From: Bordetella parapertussis
GTDB taxonomy: Bacteria; Pseudomonadota; Gammaproteobacteria; Burkholderiales; Casimicrobiaceae
NCBI GenBank assembly: GCA_943331295.2
Contig: CALQLA020000049.1
Span: forward strand, 1 to 36,516
Direction of reading: 5' to 3'
DNA: 36,516 bases
Positions 15,157 through 23,378 of the stretch are shown piece by piece. The stretch's first letter is position 1, and each line of letters begins with the position of its first letter. The translations under genes and the position numbers were made by a program. Under the pieces are notes generated by a model. That model saw nothing but the letters and a program-made list of their open reading frames with translations, was not told where the DNA came from and did no database searches.

Positions 15157-16359
15157 TCACCACGACGCCTCGCGCTCGGGGCTCGAGGTGATCTTGTGGA
15201 TCGTCAGGTCGGCGCCGTTGAATTCCTCCTCGGCATCGAGGCGCAGTCCGAAGCCCGCCTTCAGCGTGCCGTAGACGACGAGCCCGCCGGCGAGGGCAAC
15301 GGCGACGCCTCCCACCGTGCCGATGAGCTGCGCCGGGAACGAGACGCCGCCGATGCCGCCCAGCGCCCTGGCGCCGAAGATGCCGGCGGCGAGCCCGCCC
15401 CATGCGCCGCACACGCCGTGCAGCGGCCAAACGCCCAGCACGTCGTCGATCTTCCAGCGGTTCTGCGTCAGCGTGAACAGCACGACGAACAGCGCGCCGG
15501 CGATGGCGCCGGTGGCGAGCGCGCCCAGCGGATGCATCACGTCGGAGCCGGCGCAGACCGCGACCAGCCCGGCGAGCGGGCCGTTGTGCACGAATCCCGG
15601 GTCGTTCCGGCCCGCGACGAACGCGGCGAGCGTGCCGCCCGCCATCGCCATCAGCGAGTTGACGGCGACGAGCCCGGAAATCTTGTCGAGCGTCTGCGCC
15701 GACATCACGTTGAATCCGAACCAGCCCACCGACAGCACCCAGGCGCCCAGCGCAAGGAACGGGATCGACGACGGCGGATGCGCCGACATGGTTCCCTCGC
15801 GCGTGTAGCGGCCGCGCCGCGCGCCGAGCAGGAGCACGGCCACGAGGCCGATCCACCCGCCCATCGCATGCACCACCACCGAGCCCGCGAAATCGTGGAA
15901 CTCGGCGCCGAAGGTGGCCTTGAGCCACGCCTGGATGCCGAAGTGCCCGTTCCACGCGATGCCCTCGAAGAACGGGTAGACGAAGCCCACCAGCACGAAC
16001 GTCGCCGCCATCTGCGGATTGAACTTCGCGCGCTCGGCGATTCCGCCGGAGATGATCGCGGGTATCGCCGCGGCGAAGGTCAGCAGGAAGAAGAACTTCA
16101 CGAGCTCGTAGCCGTTCCGGGCCGCGAGCGCCTCGGCCCCGGTGAAGAAGTTGACTCCGTACGCGACCGAGTAGCCGATGAAGAAGTAGGCGATCGTCGA
16201 CACGCTGAAGTCGACGAGGATCTTCACCAGCGCGTTGACCTGGTTCTTCCTGCGCACCGTGCCGAGCTCGAGAAATGCGAAGCCGGCGTGCATCGCGAGC
16301 ACCATCACCGCACCCAGCAATATGAACAGCGTGTCGCTGCCTGCCTTCAAGCCTTCCAT
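15157..16359 (-). CDS. amt: Ammonium transporter (Amt family)
   Basis: A 400-residue channel with eleven expected membrane spans. The conserved pore histidine pair is His164 (DFAGSVVVHAMGG) and His314 (VWPLHGVCGAW), matching His168/His318 of E. coli AmtB. The phenylalanine gate region and the GxxxxPxxFxGxAxNG-like segment are also present. There is no cleavable signal peptide in the usual AmtB style; the start at 16359 has AGAGGAAA upstream. The cytoplasmic tail (EEEFNGADLTIHKI) is the type that contacts PII proteins. The usual partner glnK is not next to it. It is divergent from the EEP-family gene and upstream of nothing co-directional. Confidence 0.93.
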   Translation of the reverse strand: MEGLKAGSDTLFILLGAVMVLAMHAGFAFLELGTVRRKNQVNALVKILVDFSVSTIAYFFIGYSVAYGVNFFTGAEALAARNGYELVKFFFLLTFAAAIPAIISGGIAERAKFNPQMAATFVLVGFVYPFFEGIAWNGHFGIQAWLKATFGAEFHDFAGSVVVHAMGGWIGLVAVLLLGARRGRYTREGTMSAHPPSSIPFLALGAWVLSVGWFGFNVMSAQTLDKISGLVAVNSLMAMAGGTLAAFVAGRNDPGFVHNGPLAGLVAVCAGSDVMHPLGALATGAIAGALFVVLFTLTQNRWKIDDVLGVWPLHGVCGAWGGLAAGIFGARALGGIGGVSFPAQLIGTVGGVAVALAGGLVVYGTLKAGFGLRLDAEEEFNGADLTIHKITSSPEREASW

Positions 16360-16622
16360 GGATTTCCTCTCTGGCTGGAGAACTTTCGAACGGGCATGGG
16401 TCGCGCCGGGACGCACCCTGCCTCTGTTCGTGTCAAGTGCCGCACGGGCGATGGACCCGCCGCGCAGGCCCGCTATTATCACCTCTGCGGCGGCCCGGTT
16501 TCGCCGGCGTGCCGCGCCGCCGGAGTATCGTTGCGGCGGCGGGAGGCAGGCGTTCGCAGCCACCGCCGGGCGCGCAGACGCGAATCCCTGCGCACGGCGG
16601 ATATCCACGGGAGGTGCCGATC

Positions 16623-17912
16623 TTGAAACTGCCGGTCGTGCTTTGCGCGTTGCTGCTGCTCGGTGCCGGGCCATCGCCGGCGCAGGCGGCGCTCACCGTC
16701 GCGACGTGGAACCTGGGCTGGCACCTCAGCCTCGCGCAGGCGTCGGCGTGGATCGCCGATTGCGGCCGGCACTACGCGTTCGACGCTGCCGCCAACGCCT
16801 GGTCCGCGTCGACGGACACCGCCGCGAAGAGCGGCTGGGAGCTCGACTGGCGCCCGCCGGACGAGGCGACGCGGCTGCCATGGACGCTCGACCGGCAGCC
16901 CCCGTGCAACGTCTACCAGGACGTCGCCCACCGGACCGTCGCGGCGACCGACGAGTCGTACCGTCGCCGCGCGCGGCAGGTCGGCGCGATCGTCGCCGCG
17001 CTCGACTCGCCCGACGTGATCGCGCTGCAGGAGGTGTCCGGCGAGGCGGCCGTGCGCGAAGTGCTGGGACCGGCGGCGGCGGAGTACGACGTCTGCAGCT
17101 ACGACGGCTACGCCGTGCAGCGCCTCGCGTTTGCGTGGCGGAAGAAGCTCTCCGGCACCAAGGGGCGCTGCGAGGTCCACGCTCCGCTGTCGCTTCCCGG
17201 CGGCGGCGAGCGGCGCCCGCGGCCCGGACTCCTGCTGGCACTCGAGGTGAACGGCAAGTCGGTGGCGTTCCTCAACGTGCACCTCAAGAGCAGCTGCGTC
17301 TCGCCGCTCGAGCGCGACGCCGGCGGGCGCGGGCAGCTGGACGGGCCGCAGCGGGACTGCCGGACGCTGCAGCGGCAGGTCGCGCCCCTCGAGGCGTGGA
17401 TCGAGGATGCCGCGGAGAGGCACGACCGGATCGTCGTCCTTGGCGATTTCAATCGCGATCTCTGGCACGAGATCGAGGCCGGCCGGAAGCTGGCCCCGCG
17501 CACCGACGGCAGCGACCCGACGACGCCGCTGCCGCCCGGGGCCCGGGTGCGGCTGCTCGAGGCCGAAGTGAACGACGGCGAGCCGCCCGCGTCGGCGCTC
17601 GCGCTGGCGGCGCCGCGATGCGCGAAGACGGCCGACGCGGAGGCGCTGTGCGAGGCCGCGAAGCGCGCGCGCCTGTCCGCGGCCGAATCGAAGAAGCTGC
17701 GCCGCGACCTGGGCTGCCGCAATCCGGTCGGCCTCGACCAGATCCTGGTGAGCCGCGGCTGGCCGGCATTGCCCTCGCCGCTCGTCTCCGAGAAAATGGC
17801 GATCGCGCCGTACGGCGGGTCGCGCGGCCCCACGGCACGCGACCCGGGCGCGAAGACGTACCTCGCCGTTTCCGACCATTGCCCCGTCCGCCTCGCGCTG
17901 CCCGATCCGTAG
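16623..17912 (+). CDS. Secreted endonuclease/exonuclease/phosphatase family protein
   Basis: A 429-residue protein with a signal peptide (about 1-22, ending SPAQA) and an EEP-fold domain. Motifs run in order: ATWNLGW (Asn near residue 30), VIALQEV (metal-binding Glu), NVHLKSSC, GDFNRD (catalytic Asp/Asn) and SDHCPV at the C-terminus (catalytic Asp-His). Cysteines (for example PPCNVY, SSCVSP, RRDLGCRNP) suit a disulfide-bonded periplasmic or extracellular protein. The start is TTG 16623, supported by GGGAGGTG seven bases upstream and by the signal peptide beginning there. The substrate could be DNA, RNA, inositol phosphates or sphingomyelin-like lipids; sequence does not decide. Confidence 0.85.
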   Translation: MKLPVVLCALLLLGAGPSPAQAALTVATWNLGWHLSLAQASAWIADCGRHYAFDAAANAWSASTDTAAKSGWELDWRPPDEATRLPWTLDRQPPCNVYQDVAHRTVAATDESYRRRARQVGAIVAALDSPDVIALQEVSGEAAVREVLGPAAAEYDVCSYDGYAVQRLAFAWRKKLSGTKGRCEVHAPLSLPGGGERRPRPGLLLALEVNGKSVAFLNVHLKSSCVSPLERDAGGRGQLDGPQRDCRTLQRQVAPLEAWIEDAAERHDRIVVLGDFNRDLWHEIEAGRKLAPRTDGSDPTTPLPPGARVRLLEAEVNDGEPPASALALAAPRCAKTADAEALCEAAKRARLSAAESKKLRRDLGCRNPVGLDQILVSRGWPALPSPLVSEKMAIAPYGGSRGPTARDPGAKTYLAVSDHCPVRLALPDP

Positions 17913-17967
17913 CGGCAGCGAACCGATGCCCGCGCCACCGCGCGCTCCCACGCCAGGACCCCTGCCG

Positions 17968-18834
17968 ATGCGCTTCGATCCCGCCCGCCTGCTCGCGATG
18001 CCACCGCGCGAGACCACCGCCGCACACGACGCGCGCGACGTGATGCTCTACGCGCTCGGCGTCGGCGTGGGCAGCGACGAACCCGGCGGCGACGAGGCGC
18101 TCTCCTTCGCCTACGAGCCGCGGCTCGCGGTGCTGCCGACGATGGCGGCGGTGCTGGCCTGGCCCGGGTTCTGGCTTGCCGAGCCGCAGTACGGCGTCGA
18201 CTGGAAGCGCGTGCTGCACGGCGAGCAGTCGATCCGCGTCCACCACCCGCTGCCGGTCGCCGCCGTGCTCACGAGCCGGCTGGTGATCGAGGACATCTTC
18301 GACAAGGGCGCGGACAAGGGCGCGGTGATGTGCACGCGCCGCGAGATCCGCGACGCGGCATCGGGACTCCACCTCGCCACCGAGCTGCGCACGGCGTTCC
18401 TGCGCGGCGACGGCGGCAAGGGCGGCCGCACCGACGCCACGCCGTCGCCGCACGCGATGCCGGCGCGGCCGGCGGACGCCGCGGTCGCGTTGGCCACGCG
18501 CGCGGACCAGGCGTTGCTGTACCGGCTGTCCGGCGATCGCAACCCGCTGCACGCCGATCCGGAAATCGCCGCCGCCGCCGGGTTCAGTGCGCCGATCCTG
18601 CACGGCCTTTGCACCTACGGCGTCGCCGGCCGCGCGCTGCTGCGCGTGCTGTGCGGCAACCACACCGCGCGCTTCCGGCGGATGGACTGCCGGTTCTCGG
18701 CGCCGGCGTATCCGGGCGAGACGATCGTCACGGAAATCTGGAACGAAGGCCCCGGTCGCGCCGCGTTCCGCGCGAAATCCGGCGAGCGCGACGTCGTCGT
18801 GCTGAACAACGGCTACGTCGAATTCGACGCCTGA
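17968..18834 (+). CDS. MaoC-type (R)-enoyl-CoA hydratase, double hot-dog
   Basis: A 288-residue protein of the hydratase 2 type: an N-terminal degenerate hot-dog domain and a C-terminal MaoC domain. The catalytic segment is YRLSGDRNPLHADPEIAAAAGF, with the Asp/His pair (D in GDRNPLH and the following His), then APILHGLCTYGVAGRA. These enzymes hydrate trans-2-enoyl-CoA to (R)-3-hydroxyacyl-CoA in fatty-acid breakdown or to feed polyhydroxyalkanoate synthesis. ATG 17968 (MRFDPARLLAMPPRET) matches the normal family start; ATG 17926 would add a Pro-rich 14-residue leader. It follows the EEP gene by 55 bases; a functional link is not obvious. Confidence 0.88.
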   Translation: MRFDPARLLAMPPRETTAAHDARDVMLYALGVGVGSDEPGGDEALSFAYEPRLAVLPTMAAVLAWPGFWLAEPQYGVDWKRVLHGEQSIRVHHPLPVAAVLTSRLVIEDIFDKGADKGAVMCTRREIRDAASGLHLATELRTAFLRGDGGKGGRTDATPSPHAMPARPADAAVALATRADQALLYRLSGDRNPLHADPEIAAAAGFSAPILHGLCTYGVAGRALLRVLCGNHTARFRRMDCRFSAPAYPGETIVTEIWNEGPGRAAFRAKSGERDVVVLNNGYVEFDA

Positions 18835-18984
18835 CACGACCCTCGTTACAGTCGATCGCGCATCGGCGCGCGGTCAACCGCGACCCCGCTCGTCCGTTAA
18901 ACTATGTTGCCGTGCACGACCCGCGCCCGGTCGCCCCACCGGGCAACGCAGGCGCATGCGGCACACTGTCGACAAGGAGTGATG

Positions 18985-19293
18985 ATGAGAGCAATCGCAA
19001 TAGTGGCGGTACTCGCCGCCGGGATCGTCGTGACGAGCAATGCGTACGCCGCGGGCGAAGAGGAACTGGCGCAGAAGGCGGGTTGCGCGACCTGCCACGC
19101 CATGGACACCAAGAAGAAGGGCCCGTCGTACAAGGACATCGCCGCCAAGTACAAGGGCAAGGCCGATGCCGAGAAGACGCTGGTCACCACGCTCAACGAA
19201 GGCAAGACCTTCGACGACGGCAAGAAGCATCCGAAGTCCAAGGGCACGCCCGAGGACAACGCGGCGCTGGTCAAGTGGATTCTCGCGATGTGA
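18985..19293 (+). CDS. Small periplasmic cytochrome c, no conventional Met ligand
   Basis: A 102-residue precursor: signal peptide to AYA (about residue 21), then one CATCH haem site near residue 33 and a short class I-like fold (GPSYKDIAAKYKGKADAEKTL, ending LVKWILAM). Relatives of cytochrome c551/c552 normally supply a distal Met in a PMP-type loop before the last helix. Here that region reads DDGKKHPKSKGTPED with no Met, so His in KKHPK may be the sixth ligand, or the site may be open. AAGGAG at 18974-18979 favours the second of two adjacent ATGs (18985). It has its own terminator and precedes the multihaem operon, so it may be a soluble electron carrier for it. Confidence 0.88.
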   Translation: MRAIAIVAVLAAGIVVTSNAYAAGEEELAQKAGCATCHAMDTKKKGPSYKDIAAKYKGKADAEKTLVTTLNEGKTFDDGKKHPKSKGTPEDNAALVKWILAM

Positions 19294-19318
19294 TCCTGCC
19301 TACCGGGCAGGGTGAAAG

Positions 19319-19340
19319 AGCCGGCGCAAGCCGGCTTTTT
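19319..19340 (+). terminator. Rho-independent terminator after the small cytochrome c gene
   Basis: AGCCGGC (19319-19325), loop GCAA, GCCGGCT (19330-19336), followed by TTTT and CTT. A 7-bp perfect stem with a tetraloop and U-tract, 25 bases after the stop. It separates the single cytochrome gene from the multihaem operon. Confidence 0.9.
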
Positions 19341-19381
19341 CTTGTCCGCTCGTCGACGGCGGACGACCGACAGGGGCCGCG

Positions 19382-19395
19382 TTGATCCACGTCAA
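19382..19395. promoter_or_regulatory. FNR/DNR-type binding site upstream of the multihaem operon
   Basis: TTGAT-CCAC-GTCAA matches the FNR/ANR/DNR consensus TTGAT-N4-ATCAA with one substitution; the GTCAA half is common in DNR/NNR-type sites. It lies 127 bases before the ATG of the 11-haem cytochrome gene and downstream of the preceding terminator, which is a suitable position for activation of this operon under low oxygen. No confident -10 element was placed. Confidence 0.6.
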
Positions 19396-19508
19396 TACCC
19401 CACGCCTGCGTCAGTGACATCCTTGGTGCCCATATGGTCTTGCCGCGGCGCCGGGATCCGGCCGTCGAAGTAACGCGAGCCCTAGTCAACCGCAGAACCC
19501 TTCCCGCC

Positions 19509-20783
19509 ATGAGCGCAGCCCGTACGATCCGAGCCGTCCGATTGCTGCTCTGGGCCGGCCTTGCCGCGGCCACGCTGGCAAGCGCGGCGACCACGCCGGC
19601 AGCCAAGCCGGCGCCCAAGCCCAGCATCAACGAGGCATGCCTCGACTGCCACAACGACAAGGATTTCAAGGGCACCACGGGCAAGTCGATCCACGTCGAT
19701 CCGGCCCGGTTCGCGAAATCGGTACACGGCGAGAATTCGCTCGACTGCACCGACTGCCACGCGGATGCCGCGGGCAAGGAGCAGCACGCCGACAAGCTGA
19801 AGCCGGTGAACTGCACGAACTGCCACGAGAAGGAAGCCAAGGAGTACGCCGGCACCGTGCACGGGACGGCGCGCAAGGGCGGCAACGACGTCGCCGCGAA
19901 CTGCGCCGACTGCCACGGCGCGCACGACGTCATGAGCTCGAAGGACCCGGCGTCGAGCACCAACCACGCCAACATCGAGGCCACTTGCTCGAAGTGCCAC
20001 GGCAGCGACAGCATTATCGCCAAGGGCAAGCTGCCCGGCGGCAACGTCGGCGGCAAATTCCACGACAGCATCCACGGCAAGGCGCTGAAGGGTGCGGCGC
20101 AGGGCTCGGCGCCGACGTGCAACAACTGCCACGGCTCGCACAACATCCGGCCCAAGTCCGATCCCGCGAGCCGCACCAGCGGCGCGAAGATTCCCGACAC
20201 CTGCGGCGCCTGCCACAAGGCCGAGCGTGCCGCGTTCGTGGGCGGCAAGCACGGCAAGCTGCAGCAGGGCGGCGACCAGGCCGCGCCCAACTGCGCCGAC
20301 TGCCACTCCGCGCACGGGATCCAACAGCACGACACGCCGAAATTCCAGACCGGGGTGATCAAGGAGTGCGGCACCTGCCACGCCGACTACCTCGCGACCT
20401 ACCGCGACACGTTCCACGGCCAGGTGACGGCGCTCGGCTACTCGCAGATGGCCACCTGCGCATCGTGCCACGGCGCGCACGACGTGCGCCCGGCGTCGGA
20501 TCCGGCCTCGATGGTGTCGAAGCAGAACCGGCTGAAGACCTGCCAGGCCTGCCACGCCGGCGCGAGCGAGAATTTCGCGAGCTTCGATCCGCACGCGAGC
20601 CGCCACGACAAGAAGCGCGATCCGATCTACTACTACGCAGCGCTCTTCATGGAGATGCTGCTGTTCGGCGTGTTCTCGTTCTTCGGCATCCACACGGTAT
20701 TCTGGTTCTATCGCGAAGTGCGCGAGAAATTCTCCCGCGGCCGTCGGCCGGGGGATGGCAAGGACAGCAAGGAGAAGCAGTGA
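19509..20783 (+). CDS. 11-haem membrane-anchored c-type cytochrome
   Basis: A 424-residue exported cytochrome. A signal peptide (about 1-26, LLLWAGLAAATLASA) is followed by eleven CXXCH sites from residue 44 (CLDCH) to 345 (CQACH), several of the form CxxCHGAHD or CxxCHGSH, where the second His can be a distal ligand. A C-terminal transmembrane helix (about 374-400, YYYAALFMEMLLFGVFSFFG) precedes a charged cytoplasmic tail. The haem domain is therefore periplasmic and tethered. ATG 19509 is selected because the signal peptide begins there; the frame is open to 19434. The cytochrome b gene overlaps its stop by one base. A role as electron acceptor from that b-type subunit is inferred; it belongs to the broad cytochrome c3/c7-like class. 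Confidence 0.9.
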   Translation: MSAARTIRAVRLLLWAGLAAATLASAATTPAAKPAPKPSINEACLDCHNDKDFKGTTGKSIHVDPARFAKSVHGENSLDCTDCHADAAGKEQHADKLKPVNCTNCHEKEAKEYAGTVHGTARKGGNDVAANCADCHGAHDVMSSKDPASSTNHANIEATCSKCHGSDSIIAKGKLPGGNVGGKFHDSIHGKALKGAAQGSAPTCNNCHGSHNIRPKSDPASRTSGAKIPDTCGACHKAERAAFVGGKHGKLQQGGDQAAPNCADCHSAHGIQQHDTPKFQTGVIKECGTCHADYLATYRDTFHGQVTALGYSQMATCASCHGAHDVRPASDPASMVSKQNRLKTCQACHAGASENFASFDPHASRHDKKRDPIYYYAALFMEMLLFGVFSFFGIHTVFWFYREVREKFSRGRRPGDGKDSKEKQ

Positions 20784-21652
20784 TGGCCAGCGCAACGGGT
20801 AGCCTTACCCCTGACGGGAAGGCCGGCGACAACGGCTCGAAGCAGCGCTATTTCCGGCGTTTCACGTCGGTCGAGCGCGTGCTGCACGCCGGCCTGATGC
20901 TCACGTTCGTCGGCTGCGCGCTGTCGGGCCTGCCGCTGATCTTCGCCGAGCGGCCGTGGGCCGCGACGCTCGCGGGGCTCCTGGGCGGCTTCCAGGGCGC
21001 GGGCCTGATCCACCGGATCTGCGCCGCGATCATGGTGATCGTCTTCGCCAGCCACGTGGCGACGCTCCTCTACCGGGCGATCACCACCGGCCGGCTGCTG
21101 AAGATCCTCTGGGGTCCGGATTCCCTGGTGCCGCAACCGCAGGACGCGATCGATCTCTACCGCAACTTCCTGTGGTTCATCGGCCGCGGCCCGCGCCCGA
21201 CCTTCGACCGCTGGACGTACTGGGAGAAGTTCGACTACTGGGCGGTGTTCTGGGGGATGCTGATCATCGGCGGGTCGGGGTTCCTGCTGTGGTTCCCGGT
21301 GTTCTTCTCGAAGCTCCTGCCGGGCTGGATGTTCAACATCGCCGCGCTGGTGCACGGCGAGGAGGCGCTGCTCGCGGTCGGGTTCATCTTCACGTTCCAC
21401 TTCTTCAACGGCCACCTGCGGCCCGAGAAATTCCCGATGGACACCGTGATCTTCACCGGGCGCATTTCCGAGCACGAACTGAAGGCCGAGCGCGGCTTCG
21501 AATACGCACGGATGGAGCGCGAAGGCCGGCTCGAGGCTGCGATGGCGCCGCCGCCCACCGACGAGTCGCAGTGGTTCGGCTGGATCGTCGGCGGCACCGC
21601 ACTGGCACTGGGCATCGTGGCGATCGTATTGATCGTTTACAGCTTCTTCTAG
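20783..21652 (+). CDS. b-type membrane cytochrome (FdnI/cytochrome b561-like)
   Basis: A 289-residue inner-membrane protein with four core hydrophobic helices plus a C-terminal helix (about 265-288). Histidines positioned for two b haems are in VERVLHAGLM, GLIHRIC, VFASHVATLLY, and VHGEEALLAVGFIFTFHFFNGHLRP. The fold resembles formate dehydrogenase gamma and thiosulfate reductase cytochrome b subunits, which exchange electrons with quinones. It begins within the stop of the 11-haem gene (TGATG), implying translational coupling. With multihaem c proteins on both sides, the set resembles the cytochrome bc (Cbc) modules of Geobacter. The direction of electron flow is not determined by sequence. 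Confidence 0.88.
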   Translation: MASATGSLTPDGKAGDNGSKQRYFRRFTSVERVLHAGLMLTFVGCALSGLPLIFAERPWAATLAGLLGGFQGAGLIHRICAAIMVIVFASHVATLLYRAITTGRLLKILWGPDSLVPQPQDAIDLYRNFLWFIGRGPRPTFDRWTYWEKFDYWAVFWGMLIIGGSGFLLWFPVFFSKLLPGWMFNIAALVHGEEALLAVGFIFTFHFFNGHLRPEKFPMDTVIFTGRISEHELKAERGFEYARMEREGRLEAAMAPPPTDESQWFGWIVGGTALALGIVAIVLIVYSFF

Positions 21653-21731
21653 ATACTGTGTTGCGGCGGCGGCCGCGACAGACGCGCGCGAATTCGTGCA
21701 ACACGCGGGGCTTCGGAATGGGGGTTGGGGA

Positions 21732-23198
21732 ATGAAGATAAGTCTGGGACAGCGCACGGTGATGGTGGGGACGGCGATGACGCTCATCATCGCGGTCATC
21801 GCCCTCGCAGTGCTCGGCGCGGGTAGCGTCCTTGCATGGGAATACAGCAACAGCAACGCGTTCTGCACCAACAACTGCCACGCGGTCCACCCGGAAGAGC
21901 CACGAGCCCACGCGGTGTCCTCGCATGCGCGCGTCCAGTGCATCGAGTGCCACATGGGCCGGCTGCCGACGCTGCAACTGATGGCGCTGAAGATGACCCA
22001 CTACCGCGAACTGCTCGGCATGGTCACGGGCTACGAGCGGCCGGTCACCGCGACCTCGCTGCGCCCGGCGCGCGATTCGTGCGAAGGCTGCCACTGGCCA
22101 TCGGTCATGCACGACGACAAGGTGCGCACCAAGGTTCATTTCGGCACCGACGCCGCCAACACCGAGACCCGCACCCGGCTCATCGTCCATACCGGCGGCG
22201 GCGAGGCGCGCCAAGGTTCCGCCCGCGGCGTCCACTGGCACATCGACCAGAACGTCGAGTACGTGACCGACGACGAGCAGAAGCGCACGATCCCGTGGGT
22301 CCGCGTCACCGGCAAGGACGGCAAGTCCACCACCTACTTCGACGCCGCCAGCAAGGTCGGCCGCGCCGAGATGGACCAGGCGAAGAAGCACAGGATGGAA
22401 TGCGCCGACTGCCACAACCAGACCGGGCACCCGTTCGCGAACCCGGCGGACCGCGTCGACAACGCGATTGCCGACGGCCTGATCGACCGCAAGCTGCCGT
22501 CGATCAAGGCGCGCGCGCTGGCGATCATCGAGAAGGCGTCGCCGCTGCACGGGCCGATGCCGGAGCAGGTGCCGCAGTTCGAGAAGATCATTGCCGACGC
22601 CGCGCCGAAGGGCGACATGACGCCTGCCGTCAGGGCGTCGGAGGCGCAGTTCGCCGCGACGATGCTGGGCATCCTGAAGCTGTCGGAGTTCGAGGCCAAG
22701 AAGTTCACGTGGAAGTCGTTCCCGAACCACGTCGGCCACAAGGATTCCCCGGGCTGCTTCCGCTGCCACGACGGCAAGCACTTCAACGAGAAGGGCGACG
22801 CCATCCGGCTGCAGTGCACGCTGTGCCACGACATCCCGCAGGTCTCCGTGAACGGCACGCTGAAGACCGTTCCGTCGACCGACGAACCCGGGATGGAGCC
22901 GCCCGACGACCACGAGGCGCCGAACTGGATCGCCGACCATCGCAACGCGGACGACAAGGACTGCGCGATGTGCCACGGCCCGATCAAGTGGGGCAAGAGC
23001 GGCGGCGGCTTCTGCTCGAATCCCGCCTGCCACGGCCGCGAATGGCCGGGGATGGACCTCGACGCCGAGCCCGCGAAGGCGGAAGGCGGGGCCGGCAAGG
23101 CCGCCGCGCCGGCGAAGGGGGCGGTACCGGCCAAGGGCGCCGAACCGGCGAAGAAGGCGGCCGCCGCCGAACCGAAGAAGGCTGCCGCGGGCAAGTAG
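21732..23198 (+). CDS. 8-haem NapC/NirT-like membrane cytochrome
   Basis: A 488-residue protein with an uncleaved N-terminal anchor (12-36) and a periplasmic multihaem domain. Haem sites: CTNNCH (45-50, CX3CH), CIECH, CEGCH, CADCH, CFRCH, CTLCH, CAMCH and CSNPACH (428-434, CX4CH): six canonical and two unusual. The anchor followed by SNAFCTNNCHAVHPEEPRAHAVSSHARVQCIECHMG resembles the NapC/NirT quinol dehydrogenase start. A lysine/alanine/proline tail with AKGAxPAK repeats (about 450-488) could bind acidic partners. It lies 79 bases after the cytochrome b gene and is closed by a strong terminator, so it is the last gene of the operon. The ATG at 21732 has only a G-rich sequence upstream. Confidence 0.9.
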   Translation: MKISLGQRTVMVGTAMTLIIAVIALAVLGAGSVLAWEYSNSNAFCTNNCHAVHPEEPRAHAVSSHARVQCIECHMGRLPTLQLMALKMTHYRELLGMVTGYERPVTATSLRPARDSCEGCHWPSVMHDDKVRTKVHFGTDAANTETRTRLIVHTGGGEARQGSARGVHWHIDQNVEYVTDDEQKRTIPWVRVTGKDGKSTTYFDAASKVGRAEMDQAKKHRMECADCHNQTGHPFANPADRVDNAIADGLIDRKLPSIKARALAIIEKASPLHGPMPEQVPQFEKIIADAAPKGDMTPAVRASEAQFAATMLGILKLSEFEAKKFTWKSFPNHVGHKDSPGCFRCHDGKHFNEKGDAIRLQCTLCHDIPQVSVNGTLKTVPSTDEPGMEPPDDHEAPNWIADHRNADDKDCAMCHGPIKWGKSGGGFCSNPACHGREWPGMDLDAEPAKAEGGAGKAAAPAKGAVPAKGAEPAKKAAAAEPKKAAAGK

Positions 23199-23222
23199 CC
23201 GCGCGCCTGCTGCAAGCAAGGA

Positions 23223-23260
23223 GCGCCGCCGGGATCCGATCCCGGCGGCGCTTTTCTTTT
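23223..23260 (+). terminator. Strong rho-independent terminator after the multihaem operon
   Basis: GCGCCGCCGGGATC (23223-23236), one C, then GATCCCGGCGGCGC (23238-23251), followed by TTTTCTTTT. The stem is perfect (12 bp with a TCCGA loop when folded). It ends the three-gene cytochrome operon. Confidence 0.92.
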
Positions 23261-23378
23261 CGGGGGGGGGCCGGTGCCCGCGCCGGTCAGTCCGGCACGG
23301 CCCGATCCCGCGCCGCGCTCACTGGACCAGCTTCGTGCTTCGCGCCCCGGTATTCGCCCTTGGGGCGGCCCGGCGCGC

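Noticed and set aside
23262..23271. Run of G residues as a regulatory or phase-variable tract
   Set aside because: It lies just after a terminator between convergent genes, outside any promoter or coding sequence; it may be an ordinary GC-rich tract or a sequencing artefact.
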